This document shows positions 54,601 to 62,882 of a stretch of DNA of 64,000 bases, piece by piece. Position numbers and translations under genes: made by a program. The first letter of the stretch is position 1. Each line of letters opens with the position of its first letter. Below the pieces are notes generated by a model that did not search any database, was not told the DNA's origin, and saw nothing but the letters and a program-made list of their open reading frames with translations. The DNA is from an uncultured Algibacter sp. Lineage in GTDB: Bacteria; Bacteroidota; Bacteroidia; Flavobacteriales; Flavobacteriaceae. The stretch spans positions 62,001-126,000 of the forward strand of contig CALGNX010000014.1 in NCBI GenBank assembly GCA_937958265.1, read 5' to 3'.

Positions 54601-55718
54601 ATGTAGAAGATACGGGTGTAGGTATTTCAGAAGCGTATAAAGATCAGATATTTGAACGTTTTTTCGAGGTAGCTGCAAATAATAAGCCGGATAAAGATTA
54701 TAACAAAGGTACTGGTATAGGTTTATCTATAGCAAAAAATATAGTAGAATTACATAAGGGGAAAATTCAGGTAAGTAACAATAAGGGAGATAACGGAACC
54801 ATATTTACAGTAACTTTAGCATTAGGTAAAAAACACCTTAATTCATCTGAAGTATTAGAAGATTTTAAATTTAGTGACGATGTATCCCAATACGTTAGTC
54901 AGCTCGAAAAAGCGCCTTTCTTTATCGAGGAGGATATAGAACTTCCGCATGATATCAATAAAAAAAGTATACTATTAGTAGAAGATAATAAACAATTAAG
55001 GAAATTTATTAAAAACCTTTTAAAAGAGGACTACAATGTTTTAGAGGCTGAAAATGGTGAAATAGCTTTAAAAAGGCTAAAAAAAGAAACTATAGACTTA
55101 GTAATTAGCGATATAATTATGCCTAAAATGACTGGCATAGAACTATGTACGGCCATTAAAGGTAGTCTTACAACAAGTCATATACCTATTATGTTATTAA
55201 CATCAAGATCATCATTAATTTACAAGATAGATGGTCTAGAGCATGGAGCAGACGATTATATTAGTAAACCCTTTAATTTAAATGAGTTTAAATTAAGAAT
55301 TAGAAATTTAATTCAAACTAGAGAAAAACTTAGGCAGAAATTTATTTCTAACGATGGCTTTAACCGCGAAGACGTTATCGTTTCTTCTTCAGATGAGAAG
55401 CTATATAAGAAAGCTCTAGAAATAGTTAATACTAATATTAGTAACCAAGATTTTGATATTACTTATTTCTGCACAGAATTAGGCGTAAGCAGAACTATGC
55501 TCTTTACAAAAATTAAAGCTTGGTCTAGCTTTACGCCAAATGAGTTTATTTTACATTTTAGAATGAAACGTGCTGCTCAATTATTGGAACAAGGAAAAAT
55601 CAATATATCAGAAGTTGGCTATAAAATAGGCTATAAAGATCCTAAATATTTTAGTAAGTCCTTTCAAAAAAAATTCGGTGAGACGCCTTCAAAATACGCT
55701 TCTAAATTTTCAAACTAA
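51666..55718 (+). CDS. Hybrid two-component system regulator (HTCS) of PUL 2
   Basis: A 1350-residue HTCS. In order: signal peptide ending near NCFSQ; Reg_prop beta-propellers to about 690 (repeated LWLGTRDGL/LWIGTYNGL-type motifs); Y_Y_Y domain (about 700-775); transmembrane helix after APWRTWW; HisKA NISHEFRTPL (phospho-His837); HATPase with NLISNAFRY, DTGVGIS and GTGIGLSIA; receiver with phospho-Asp1149 in ISDIIMPKMTG and Lys in ISKPFN; AraC-type HTH ending near FGETPSKYA. It probably senses an oligosaccharide in the periplasm and activates the SusC/SusD/GH88 genes just downstream. All phosphotransfer residues are intact. Confidence 0.95.
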   Translation: MLKFYLFLFAFCVNFNCFSQTRNYSFSHLSTNNGLSQSSVIAIHQDKLGQLWLGTRDGLNKYDGNEFTIYRTEAGNPKSLSNNDILSINEDDNGFLWIGTYNGLNKYNPKTDTFTRYFHNQERSSICNNTIWTIEVLANGDLWVGTSEGLSIYNNKTDGFNNYLTTSQKPKEKKILSVLETKDGAIFVGTGAGILKSTLQGRFPKFQLLSDTKKYFVQDLIEGYNNNLLVASKSESILDYNLKSNTISRYLKANIQDENSKNVRQLLFDDLGFLWAGTYKGLQIVDKGKQLVTLYSDIDNKNGLSKNSIKYLYKDKKGSIWVGTYYGGVHIWDETNSNFTNIMQNKNRKGLNYSVVSSIEKYKDELFFGTEGGGINIWNKKINAFRYITEQNSSLSDDNIKVVKVIDKELWIGTFKSGLNIYNLETKQLKAKQFPEALEAYIKSTGIYAIKQGLSGNIWIGSFGKGLFVLNLKSKDFKRYFSEGATKESLSSNLVRNICIDSKKRVWVGTQKGLNRINTNGTVSTFFYDKNIQYGEDILNVYEDTQNRIWVGTKSKGLFLFDGARFNHVDLLLSNIKISAIHSILEDDKAYLWISTNQGLIRYNHAHKKSQLYNQIDGLISKEFNDNASFKSDKNLYYFGSPNGVTFFNPNALVTNNYTPQVILTNFTIKGAKASNNNFENVLEHALPFTESINLSHTQGNFSITYAIPNFINSSNNKYRYRLKGLEHNWNLTSNNVVSYTIQKPGKYIFEVQGANNDNVWNTQITTLNIHVLPAPWRTWWAFSIYGLLILASIYSLIYILKSRTKLKHDLELEHLETERSKKINKNKLEFFTNISHEFRTPLTLILGPLNQIIQNYQGNRKTYKKLLVIENNANHLLQLINRLMDFRKFEGSFYKLETAEGNIVKFLKEIFLSFTEYAKNGDYTFEFITDEKEIMVYYDRNKLERVFYNLISNAFRYTPKKGHIILRIYRTSDTIKINVEDTGVGISEAYKDQIFERFFEVAANNKPDKDYNKGTGIGLSIAKNIVELHKGKIQVSNNKGDNGTIFTVTLALGKKHLNSSEVLEDFKFSDDVSQYVSQLEKAPFFIEEDIELPHDINKKSILLVEDNKQLRKFIKNLLKEDYNVLEAENGEIALKRLKKETIDLVISDIIMPKMTGIELCTAIKGSLTTSHIPIMLLTSRSSLIYKIDGLEHGADDYISKPFNLNEFKLRIRNLIQTREKLRQKFISNDGFNREDVIVSSSDEKLYKKALEIVNTNISNQDFDITYFCTELGVSRTMLFTKIKAWSSFTPNEFILHFRMKRAAQLLEQGKINISEVGYKIGYKDPKYFSKSFQKKFGETPSKYASKFSN

Positions 55719-55810
55719 TAAGGCTTCTTAGGTCTCACATTACTAGTTAGTTGTATTATTTTACCCCCTATTTTGTACGCCGCTAATACTTAAAAAGTTT
55801 AAGTTTAGGC

Positions 55811-55903
55811 ATGAATAAAAGTAGACTTAAAGCTAGAGTTATAGAATTCGTACTTATTGTTATAATTCTTGTTTTAGGGTTAACTATTATTTATTTAAAC
55901 TAA
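55811..55903 (+). CDS. Possible 30-residue membrane peptide between HTCS and SusC
   Basis: An ATG-initiated frame of 30 codons encodes a basic start (NKSRLKAR) followed by a strongly hydrophobic helix (FVLIVIILVLGLTIIYL) and then a stop 38 bases before SusC. Its composition is that of a small single-pass membrane protein rather than random AT-rich sequence. It could instead be chance, or part of the susC leader. No start-site or conservation evidence is available. Confidence 0.3.
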   Translation: MNKSRLKARVIEFVLIVIILVLGLTIIYLN

Positions 55904-55941
55904 ATGCACACAATTAACAGTAAATTAAACTAAACAAACTA

Positions 55942-58900
55942 ATGAGAAAAATGAAACAATTGAAAGGAACACTTTTCCTATTATTGAGTTTTTTCTTTGT
56001 GCTTAATGTTGGCGCACAAGAAAAAAAGATAACAGGAATGGTAACATCTAAGGCAGATGGTACAACCTTACCAGGTGTAAATGTTATTATTAAACAATCC
56101 AATTCGGGTACATCCACAGATTTTGACGGTAACTATAGCTTAACCGTACCCGGTAACACTTCAGTATTGATATTTAGTTATGTTGGATATGCTACTTTAG
56201 AAATACCTGTTGGTAGCGCTAAGCAACTAAATGTTCAGTTAGAGGAAGATTTAGGAGCGTTAGATGAGGTTGTTGTGGTTGGTTATGGTTCACGTAAAAA
56301 AAGTGATTTAACAGGTTCTGTATCTTCGGTAAAATCCGACGAGCTTACAGCTTTTCCTGTATTAGATGCGCAACAAGCCTTACAGGGTCGTGCTGCTGGG
56401 GTAGCGGTACAGTCTAATAATGGTGGTGAACCAGGAACACCTATTAATGTAACTATAAGGGGAAACGCTTCAATCACAGGTAGTAGTTCTGCCTTGGTAG
56501 TTGTAGATGGTTTTGTGGGCGCTAGCTATCCACAACCTGGAGATATTGAGTCTGTGGAGGTTTTAAAGGATGCTTCTGCTACTGCTATATACGGTTCTAG
56601 AGGTGCAAATGGTGTAATTCTTATTATTACTAAAAAAGGAAAGTCTGGAAAAATGTCTGTAGAACTTAATACTAATTATGCAGTGCAAACTACAGCCAAT
56701 AGGTTGGATTTGTTAGATGCAACACAATTTGCTGCTTATAACCGTGCTATTACGCCGTCTTACGTACAGGGCTCAGAAAATATAAATTGGCAAGATTTAA
56801 TTTATACGACTGGTAACACAGCGAACCATCAATTATCATTTTCAGGCGGATCAGAAAATATTAAATTTTATGCTTCGGGAAATTATTTTAAACAAGAAGG
56901 TGTTGTTATTAATTCTGGTTTTGAGCGCTTTTCTTTCTTATCTAATATTGATGCACAGGTAAACGATAAATTAAAATTGGGCGCTAATATTTTTACTAGT
57001 AGAAGTATTAAAGATGGTGTTTCTACTCAAGCTGATTCTGGAGGAAGAGGTAGTGGTGATGTTATTTCTATAGCATATCGTTTTGCGCCAGATTTAGGAT
57101 TATTAGATGCTAACGGAAATAATACGTTTAATTCTGTAGGAGATGATATTGATAACCCTTTTGCAGTTGCTACAGAACGCCAGGACGTAACAAACGAGGA
57201 TGTTTATCGGGCTAATTTTTATGGAGAATATAATATTATTGAAAATTTAACTTTTAAATCTACTTTTGGTTTTAGTTCAAGAAATCAAAACAGAGGGCAA
57301 TTTAGTCCTTCTACACTTATCACTACGGCCGCTGCTCAAGGTGGTATTGGGGTTATTCAAAACCTTACAAGTAGTACCGTTTTAAGTGAAAACTATTTAA
57401 CTTATAGTAAAGAAATAGGTAAAGGTAACTTAACAGCTTTGGTTGGTGCCTCTTATCAAAAAGATAAAACATTTACAAGTGCAACAGGAGCAGAGGGTTT
57501 TGTTACTAACACAACGGGTTATTTTAATTTAGGTTCTGCAAGTGTTCCATTAATACCTCAGTCAAATTTAACAGAACGTGAAATTCAATCGGTATATGGA
57601 CGTTTAAATTATGATTTTAGTGATAAATACTTAATAACTTTAACAGGGCGTCGCGATGGGGCATCCAATTTTGCAACGAATAATAAATATGCATTTTTTC
57701 CATCGGGAGCGTTCGGCTGGAAAATATCAAACGAGGAATTCTTAAAAGAAAACGCAACCATTTCAAATTTGAAATTAAGACTAAGTTATGGTGCTTCAGG
57801 AAATCCATCTATAGCTAGTTTTAATTCGTTATCAACTTTAAACCCCATTTATACAGCAGTAGGAGATCAAACAGTTAATGCTGTTACACCAGGGCGTCCG
57901 GCCAATCCAAATTTAAAATGGGAAACTTCCTTTCAAACCAATGTAGGTTTGGATCTTGCGCTATTTAAAAATAGAATAACCTTCGGTTTCGATTACTATA
58001 ATATTGATACTAAAGATTTAATTATTCAAAACTCTTCAACAGCAGAGTATACCGGGTTTGCAAATCCTTTCTTTTTAGATAATTTGGGAGAAATTAATAA
58101 TAAAGGTTTTGAGATTTCATTATCTACAAAAAATATTAGAACGGATAATTTTTCGTGGAATACAGATTTTAACTGGTCTACAAATAAAAACGAAGTAATT
58201 AAATTAGCAGAAGAAGGGGAAGATATATTTTTACCTTCAGCAGCACCAGGGCATTTTTTACAAGACGAAACACACATTTTAAGAGTAGGAGAAGCTTTGG
58301 GTCAGTTTTTTGGCTACGAATATAGAGGTGTATTTCAAGGTGGTGCTTTACCAGAAGGTACAGCAACATTTAGCGGAGCAGAAGCAGGAGACGAACTTTT
58401 TACAGATATAGATGGAAGTGGAGAAATTAACTCTAGCGATAGAAAAATAATAGGAGATCCTAACCAAGAATGGACTTTTGGTTTTAATAACACTTTTAAA
58501 TATAAGGATTTTGATTTGGGTATATTTTTCCAAGGTGCTGTTGGTGGCGATATTTATAGTTTAACACTTTCTGAATTAGCTTCAGGAGGCTCCAATGCAA
58601 CAACGGAGGCTTTAAATTCTTGGACACCTACGAACACAAATACCAATGTGCCAGCCGCTGCAGCAAGAGAAAAGCGTATAAATTCTAGATTTGTTTACGA
58701 TGGTAGCTATGTAAGGTTAAAAAATATAGCATTAGGCTATAATTTACCGCAAAATATTACCGAAAAATTAGGAATGGATCGTGTGAGATTCTCTCTTAGT
58801 GCACAAAATTTACTAACCATTACAGATTATCCAGGAACCGATCCAGAGGTAAGTTACAGAGCACAAGGAAACCAAAACGGTAATGTAAACCAAGGATTCG

Positions 58901-58959
58901 ACTATGGTAACTATCCTAATATAGAGTCTATTACGCTAAGTGCAAATCTTAAGTTTTAA
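55942..58959 (+). CDS. SusC-type TonB-dependent outer-membrane transporter (PUL 2)
   Basis: A 1005-residue SusC/RagA transporter. The signal peptide ends near LNVGAQ. The carboxypeptidase-like beta domain has LPGVNVIIKQSNSGTSTDFDGNYSL (quoted in part). The ALDEVVVVGYG junction is followed by a plug with LQGRAAGV, TIRGNASITG, VVDGFVG and IYGSRGANGVI, and then the barrel to LSANLKF. An Asp-rich loop (DIDGSGEINSSDRKIIGDPN) near 825 resembles that of the first SusC. It is clearly a different paralogue from the PUL 1 transporter. SusD follows 19 bases later. Confidence 0.96.
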   Translation: MRKMKQLKGTLFLLLSFFFVLNVGAQEKKITGMVTSKADGTTLPGVNVIIKQSNSGTSTDFDGNYSLTVPGNTSVLIFSYVGYATLEIPVGSAKQLNVQLEEDLGALDEVVVVGYGSRKKSDLTGSVSSVKSDELTAFPVLDAQQALQGRAAGVAVQSNNGGEPGTPINVTIRGNASITGSSSALVVVDGFVGASYPQPGDIESVEVLKDASATAIYGSRGANGVILIITKKGKSGKMSVELNTNYAVQTTANRLDLLDATQFAAYNRAITPSYVQGSENINWQDLIYTTGNTANHQLSFSGGSENIKFYASGNYFKQEGVVINSGFERFSFLSNIDAQVNDKLKLGANIFTSRSIKDGVSTQADSGGRGSGDVISIAYRFAPDLGLLDANGNNTFNSVGDDIDNPFAVATERQDVTNEDVYRANFYGEYNIIENLTFKSTFGFSSRNQNRGQFSPSTLITTAAAQGGIGVIQNLTSSTVLSENYLTYSKEIGKGNLTALVGASYQKDKTFTSATGAEGFVTNTTGYFNLGSASVPLIPQSNLTEREIQSVYGRLNYDFSDKYLITLTGRRDGASNFATNNKYAFFPSGAFGWKISNEEFLKENATISNLKLRLSYGASGNPSIASFNSLSTLNPIYTAVGDQTVNAVTPGRPANPNLKWETSFQTNVGLDLALFKNRITFGFDYYNIDTKDLIIQNSSTAEYTGFANPFFLDNLGEINNKGFEISLSTKNIRTDNFSWNTDFNWSTNKNEVIKLAEEGEDIFLPSAAPGHFLQDETHILRVGEALGQFFGYEYRGVFQGGALPEGTATFSGAEAGDELFTDIDGSGEINSSDRKIIGDPNQEWTFGFNNTFKYKDFDLGIFFQGAVGGDIYSLTLSELASGGSNATTEALNSWTPTNTNTNVPAAAAREKRINSRFVYDGSYVRLKNIALGYNLPQNITEKLGMDRVRFSLSAQNLLTITDYPGTDPEVSYRAQGNQNGNVNQGFDYGNYPNIESITLSANLKF

Positions 58960-58978
58960 AATATAAAAAACATATAAA

Positions 58979-60484
58979 ATGAAAAATTTAAAATATTTAA
59001 TTCTTTTATTGGTATTGCCAATAATGGGCTGCTCAGACCTAGAGGAAGAGCCTATTTCTTTACTATCTCCTAATGGTTTTTTCCAATCGGTAGAAGATGT
59101 TCAAACGGTTATTAATGGAAGCTATGGTAATATGGCAGAAGAAGCCTTTTGGGGAAGAAAATTTTCCTTACCACTATTATTAAGAAGCGATATGGCTGTT
59201 ATAGGCGATCAAGGTACCGCTGGTAGACGAAAAGATCACGATACTTTTTCAGTAACCGATGATAACGGAATGATAACGGCTTTCTGGCCAAGAGCATATC
59301 AAGTTATTGCAGGCGCTAACGAAGCTATTGCTGGTGGTAATGGCCTTGGTTTAGAGCCTGAAACAATTAACCCTACAGTAGCACAAGCGCATTTTGTTAG
59401 GGCGTATATGTATTTTCATTTGGTTAGGCTTTTTGGAGATATCCCTTATTTGGATAAGCCTGTTGATGTAATTTCTGAGGCTAATCAAATTTTAAAAACT
59501 TCTGAAGCCGATGTTTATGCAAACATTATTGCCGATTTAGAATTTGCTAAACAATGGTTGCCAGACACTCAGCCGTCTTCTGGTTTACCATCTAAAGCTA
59601 CTGCAGCAGGATACCTATCTTTAGTTTATTTAACACTAAACGAATTTCAAAATGCGTATGATGAGTCTCAATTTGTTATTAAGGATGAAGCTAAGTTTGG
59701 TTTAGGTTTAGCAGCAGATTTTCAAGATTTATTTAATGCTTCAGCTCAAGCTAGTTTAAATGAGATTATGTTTTCTATAGATTATAATGGATTTAGATCT
59801 GGTAATTTTGGACAAGATTACATGCCTGCACTTACAGGTATTAGAGCTAACGAGGCAGGCGATATTGGCGGTGGCTGGTCTGTAGCCGTTCCAAGTATTG
59901 AAGTTTATAACAGGTGGGATGGTAGAGATTACAGAAAAGCGGTTAGTTTAGATACTACTGCTATTTTTGGAGGTGTACAAGATGGTTTCATGAACTTTCC
60001 TACATACGATGCTAGGAACATATCAAGTCCATACATTGCTAAGTACACCCGATTTATTGGGCAAACAGCTAATGGTAATGGTCGTGGTTCCGAGCTTAAT
60101 TATGCGCAAATGCGCTATGCAGAGGTATTGTTAATTGCTGCAGAAGCTTTAAATGAAATAACACCAGGAACTACTGAGGCCGATGGCTATGTAAATAGAG
60201 TGAGAGCTAGAGCTAGAAATGGATCTAATTTTCCAGCAGATGTTTCGGGCCTATCGCAAACTGATTTTAGAACCATGATTCTAGAAGAGCGCCGTTGGGA
60301 ATTAGCTTTCGAATTTAAGCGTTGGTATGATATTAAAAGACGCCAATTAGGGAATACAGCTTTTGCCCCAGGAGGTTTTGAAGATAGACCAAACTTCTCT
60401 GCTACACGCGATTATTTGTACCCTTTACCAAATGATGAGTTAGCCAGAAACCCTAATTTAGAGCCTCAAAACCCTAATTACTAA
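58979..60484 (+). CDS. SusD-type surface glycan-binding lipoprotein (PUL 2)
   Basis: A 501-residue SusD/RagB lipoprotein (IMGC, Cys18). Family motifs include VAQAHFVRAYMYFHLVRLFGDIPYL (quoted in part), TSEADVYANIIADLEFAKQWLP, KATAAGYLSLVYLTLNEFQNAY, YAEVLLIAAEALNEI, EERRWELAFEFKRWYDIKRR and YPLPNDELARNPNL, each quoted only in part where long. It pairs with the upstream SusC and would bind the PUL 2 glycan at the surface. It lies 17 bases before the GH88 gene. Confidence 0.95.
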   Translation: MKNLKYLILLLVLPIMGCSDLEEEPISLLSPNGFFQSVEDVQTVINGSYGNMAEEAFWGRKFSLPLLLRSDMAVIGDQGTAGRRKDHDTFSVTDDNGMITAFWPRAYQVIAGANEAIAGGNGLGLEPETINPTVAQAHFVRAYMYFHLVRLFGDIPYLDKPVDVISEANQILKTSEADVYANIIADLEFAKQWLPDTQPSSGLPSKATAAGYLSLVYLTLNEFQNAYDESQFVIKDEAKFGLGLAADFQDLFNASAQASLNEIMFSIDYNGFRSGNFGQDYMPALTGIRANEAGDIGGGWSVAVPSIEVYNRWDGRDYRKAVSLDTTAIFGGVQDGFMNFPTYDARNISSPYIAKYTRFIGQTANGNGRGSELNYAQMRYAEVLLIAAEALNEITPGTTEADGYVNRVRARARNGSNFPADVSGLSQTDFRTMILEERRWELAFEFKRWYDIKRRQLGNTAFAPGGFEDRPNFSATRDYLYPLPNDELARNPNLEPQNPNY

Positions 60485-60501
60485 GTAAATATTGTATACT
60501 T

Positions 60502-61692
60502 ATGAATAGAATTAGTTTTTTATTAATTATCCTTGGATTTGTATGTTTTTCATGCAAATCTGAGGATAAAAATAAAGTAGAAAATAATACCGTTAATATT
60601 AATGGGTTATTACAAACGAGGTACTCTAAATTATTAGAGTACGAGTTAGATTCTTTGGCCTTTCCAAGAAGTTATTCGCACACAAATAAGTTAATAAATA
60701 AAGTGCCTTCTAAGGATTGGACAAGTGGTTTTTTTGCAGGTAATTTTTGGCAAATATATAAGTTAACCGGGGATGTTGCCTTTAAAGAGCGCGCAAAACA
60801 GTGGACTGCTTTTGTTGAAAAAGAAAAATACAATGCAGGAACACATGATATGGGGTTTAAGGTGTTTTGTAGTTTTGGAAATGGCCTTTCTGTTGAAGAC
60901 AATTTAGACTATAAAAATATTATAGTGCAAAGCGCCAAAACATTAAGTACACGTTATAATGCCCATATCGGTAGCATACGTTCTTGGGATTTTAATAAAG
61001 ATAGGTGGCAGTTCCCAGTTATAATTGATAATATGATGAATCTTGAGCTACTTTTCGAGGCCGCAAAAATTACTGCTGATAGTACGTATTATAATATTGC
61101 GGTAAACCACGCTAATACCACTTTAAAAAACCACTTTAGGCCAGACGGTAGTACGTGGCATGTTTTGGACTATGATACCATTACACGCCAGGTAAGGGCA
61201 CGTGTAACGCATCAAGGCATTGCAGATAATTCGTCTTGGGCACGTGGACAAGGTTGGGCTATAAATGGTTTTACCATGGCGTATCGTTATACGAAGGATA
61301 AAAATTATTTAATGCAAGCAGAAAAAACAGCTCAGTTTTTTATTAATCATAAAAATTTACCGGAAGATGGTATCCCGTATTGGGATTTTAATCATCCAGA
61401 TATCCCTAATGTTTCAAGAGATGTTTCAGCAGCAGCTGTAGTCGCATCTGGGCTTGTAGAGCTTTATGGTTATACCAAAAATAAAGCGTATTTAAACTAC
61501 AGTAAAAAAGTAGTTAAGACCCTTAAAACAACAGCTTATATTTTGCCAGCAAATTTAAATATACCTTTTGTACTAGATCATAGTTTTGGAGATTGGTCAA
61601 AAAAGAAAGAAATGGATGAGCCAATTGTATATGGCGATTACTATTTTTTACAAACACTATTAAGGTTAAACGCATTAAACACTACAAAGTAG
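60502..61692 (+). CDS. GH88 unsaturated glucuronyl hydrolase lipoprotein
   Basis: A 396-residue alpha6/alpha6-barrel enzyme with a lipoprotein signal (CFSC, Cys18). It hydrates and releases the 4,5-unsaturated uronic acid left at the non-reducing end of oligosaccharides by polysaccharide lyases. Catalytic aspartates are in THDMGF (Asp116) and IIDNMMNLELL (Asp176), 60 residues apart as in the Bacillus enzyme. VTHQGIADNSSWARGQGW and IPYWDF complete the active-site signature. Substrates in the family include glycosaminoglycan, ulvan-type and gellan/xanthan products. It is the last gene of PUL 2. Confidence 0.92.
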   Translation: MNRISFLLIILGFVCFSCKSEDKNKVENNTVNINGLLQTRYSKLLEYELDSLAFPRSYSHTNKLINKVPSKDWTSGFFAGNFWQIYKLTGDVAFKERAKQWTAFVEKEKYNAGTHDMGFKVFCSFGNGLSVEDNLDYKNIIVQSAKTLSTRYNAHIGSIRSWDFNKDRWQFPVIIDNMMNLELLFEAAKITADSTYYNIAVNHANTTLKNHFRPDGSTWHVLDYDTITRQVRARVTHQGIADNSSWARGQGWAINGFTMAYRYTKDKNYLMQAEKTAQFFINHKNLPEDGIPYWDFNHPDIPNVSRDVSAAAVVASGLVELYGYTKNKAYLNYSKKVVKTLKTTAYILPANLNIPFVLDHSFGDWSKKKEMDEPIVYGDYYFLQTLLRLNALNTTK

Positions 61693-61753
61693 TAAACCAT
61701 TTTAAATATATAGAGTTGAAAAATTTTCTTATAAAATAGTACAAGGTAAGCTT

Positions 61754-61787
61754 AAAAAAAAACCACGACTACAGTCGTGGTTTTTTA
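61754..61787. terminator. Bidirectional terminator after PUL 2
   Basis: CCACGAC and GTCGTGG form a tight GC-rich stem around TACA, flanked by nine A and six T. It lies between the convergent GH88 and DUF2807 genes. Confidence 0.9.
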
Positions 61788-61931
61788 TATATAAGTCTAA
61801 TGTGTTTAAAGTTATATAAAATACGTATTAATTATTACTATCTTAAAAAAAGAAAGTACTTGTGCAATGTGTTTTTGCGTAGCAGGGTAATTAAAACCAA
61901 TACGCGGCATTTAATTTTTTTTAAACCTATG

Positions 61932-62768
61932 TTATTTTACTTTTTTCTCAAGCTTAACGGTGTCTGTAAATTTATTTATTACAATTTTAGGATTTTGATA
62001 TAAATAAATAGTACTCGTTCCTGTAGCCTCAATAGTAATATCGTCAACAACTTCAAGGTAAGCATCAGCGTTTATGTTAGAGCTAATATTGCACGAATTA
62101 ATAGTAAACTTTTTACCATTAAATTCGGTATGGTTATCAAGTTCTATATATGCTGTTTTACAGGTACCCTCAATATTTAAAATGGCGCGCTGATAAATTG
62201 TTGAGGTAAACTCTGATGTGTTTATTAAAGCTTCAAGCGTACTGTGACCACTTAATGCAACGGCACTAACTTTACTTGTTACATTCAATTTTACTTTAGA
62301 TTTATCATCACCATCAAATTCAAAATAATCGGCATTTATAGTTAAACCCGCTTTTGAGTCGCCTCTAGTTTTTAGCGATATTTTTTTTATGTTCATTGTT
62401 GCAACAGATAAAATTTCAGCATCATCTGTTGTTTCAATATGTTTTAATATATCATTATACGCTACTTTTATGTTAAGCCTTTTTTTCGATGTAATTTTAA
62501 TAGGCTTATTAAAGGTAAGTACACTATCTATAACCTGAAATTTTATAAAATCGTGTAAATTCTCATCTGTTTCAATTTCAACATAAGGATTTTCGTTATA
62601 AATAAATTCAATTTCAAAATCTTCATCTAAAATAAGAGTATGGTAGGCATCTAGGTTTGTACGTAGTATGCTTACATTTCGGTTACCTTTAACTTTTTCA
62701 GTTTTTTGTGCGTTACATAGCGTAATGGATAATAAACAAAAAATAAGTAGGGTTAGGTTTTTTTTCAT
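61932..62768 (-). CDS. DUF2807 (head GIN domain) exported protein
   Basis: A 278-residue secreted protein with a type I signal peptide ending near LCNAQ and no lipobox. The mature part is a right-handed beta-helix-like DUF2807 domain, with VSILRTNLDAYHTLILDEDFEIEF (quoted in part), DFIKFQVIDSVLTFNKPI and repeating short strands. The family is sometimes called putative auto-transporter adhesin head; its function is unknown. It lies 114 bases downstream of the PspC-type gene on the same strand but has its own -7 element. Confidence 0.85.
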   Translation of the reverse strand: MKKNLTLLIFCLLSITLCNAQKTEKVKGNRNVSILRTNLDAYHTLILDEDFEIEFIYNENPYVEIETDENLHDFIKFQVIDSVLTFNKPIKITSKKRLNIKVAYNDILKHIETTDDAEILSVATMNIKKISLKTRGDSKAGLTINADYFEFDGDDKSKVKLNVTSKVSAVALSGHSTLEALINTSEFTSTIYQRAILNIEGTCKTAYIELDNHTEFNGKKFTINSCNISSNINADAYLEVVDDITIEATGTSTIYLYQNPKIVINKFTDTVKLEKKVK

Positions 62769-62804
62769 TTTAAATATGTAAAAAATATAGGGTTAATTGC
62801 CTAA

Positions 62805-62812
62805 CAAAGGTA
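62805..62812 (-). promoter_or_regulatory. Candidate -7 element for the DUF2807 gene
   Basis: TACCTTTG on the minus strand matches TAnnTTTG and lies 37 bases before the ATG. The nearest TTG upstream is 26 bases away, longer than ideal. Confidence 0.45.
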
Positions 62813-62882
62813 AACCAAAAACGGGGTTAATTTTTTAACAACAATTAAAATAGTTGTTATTACATCATAAAGTGTGTAAGTT

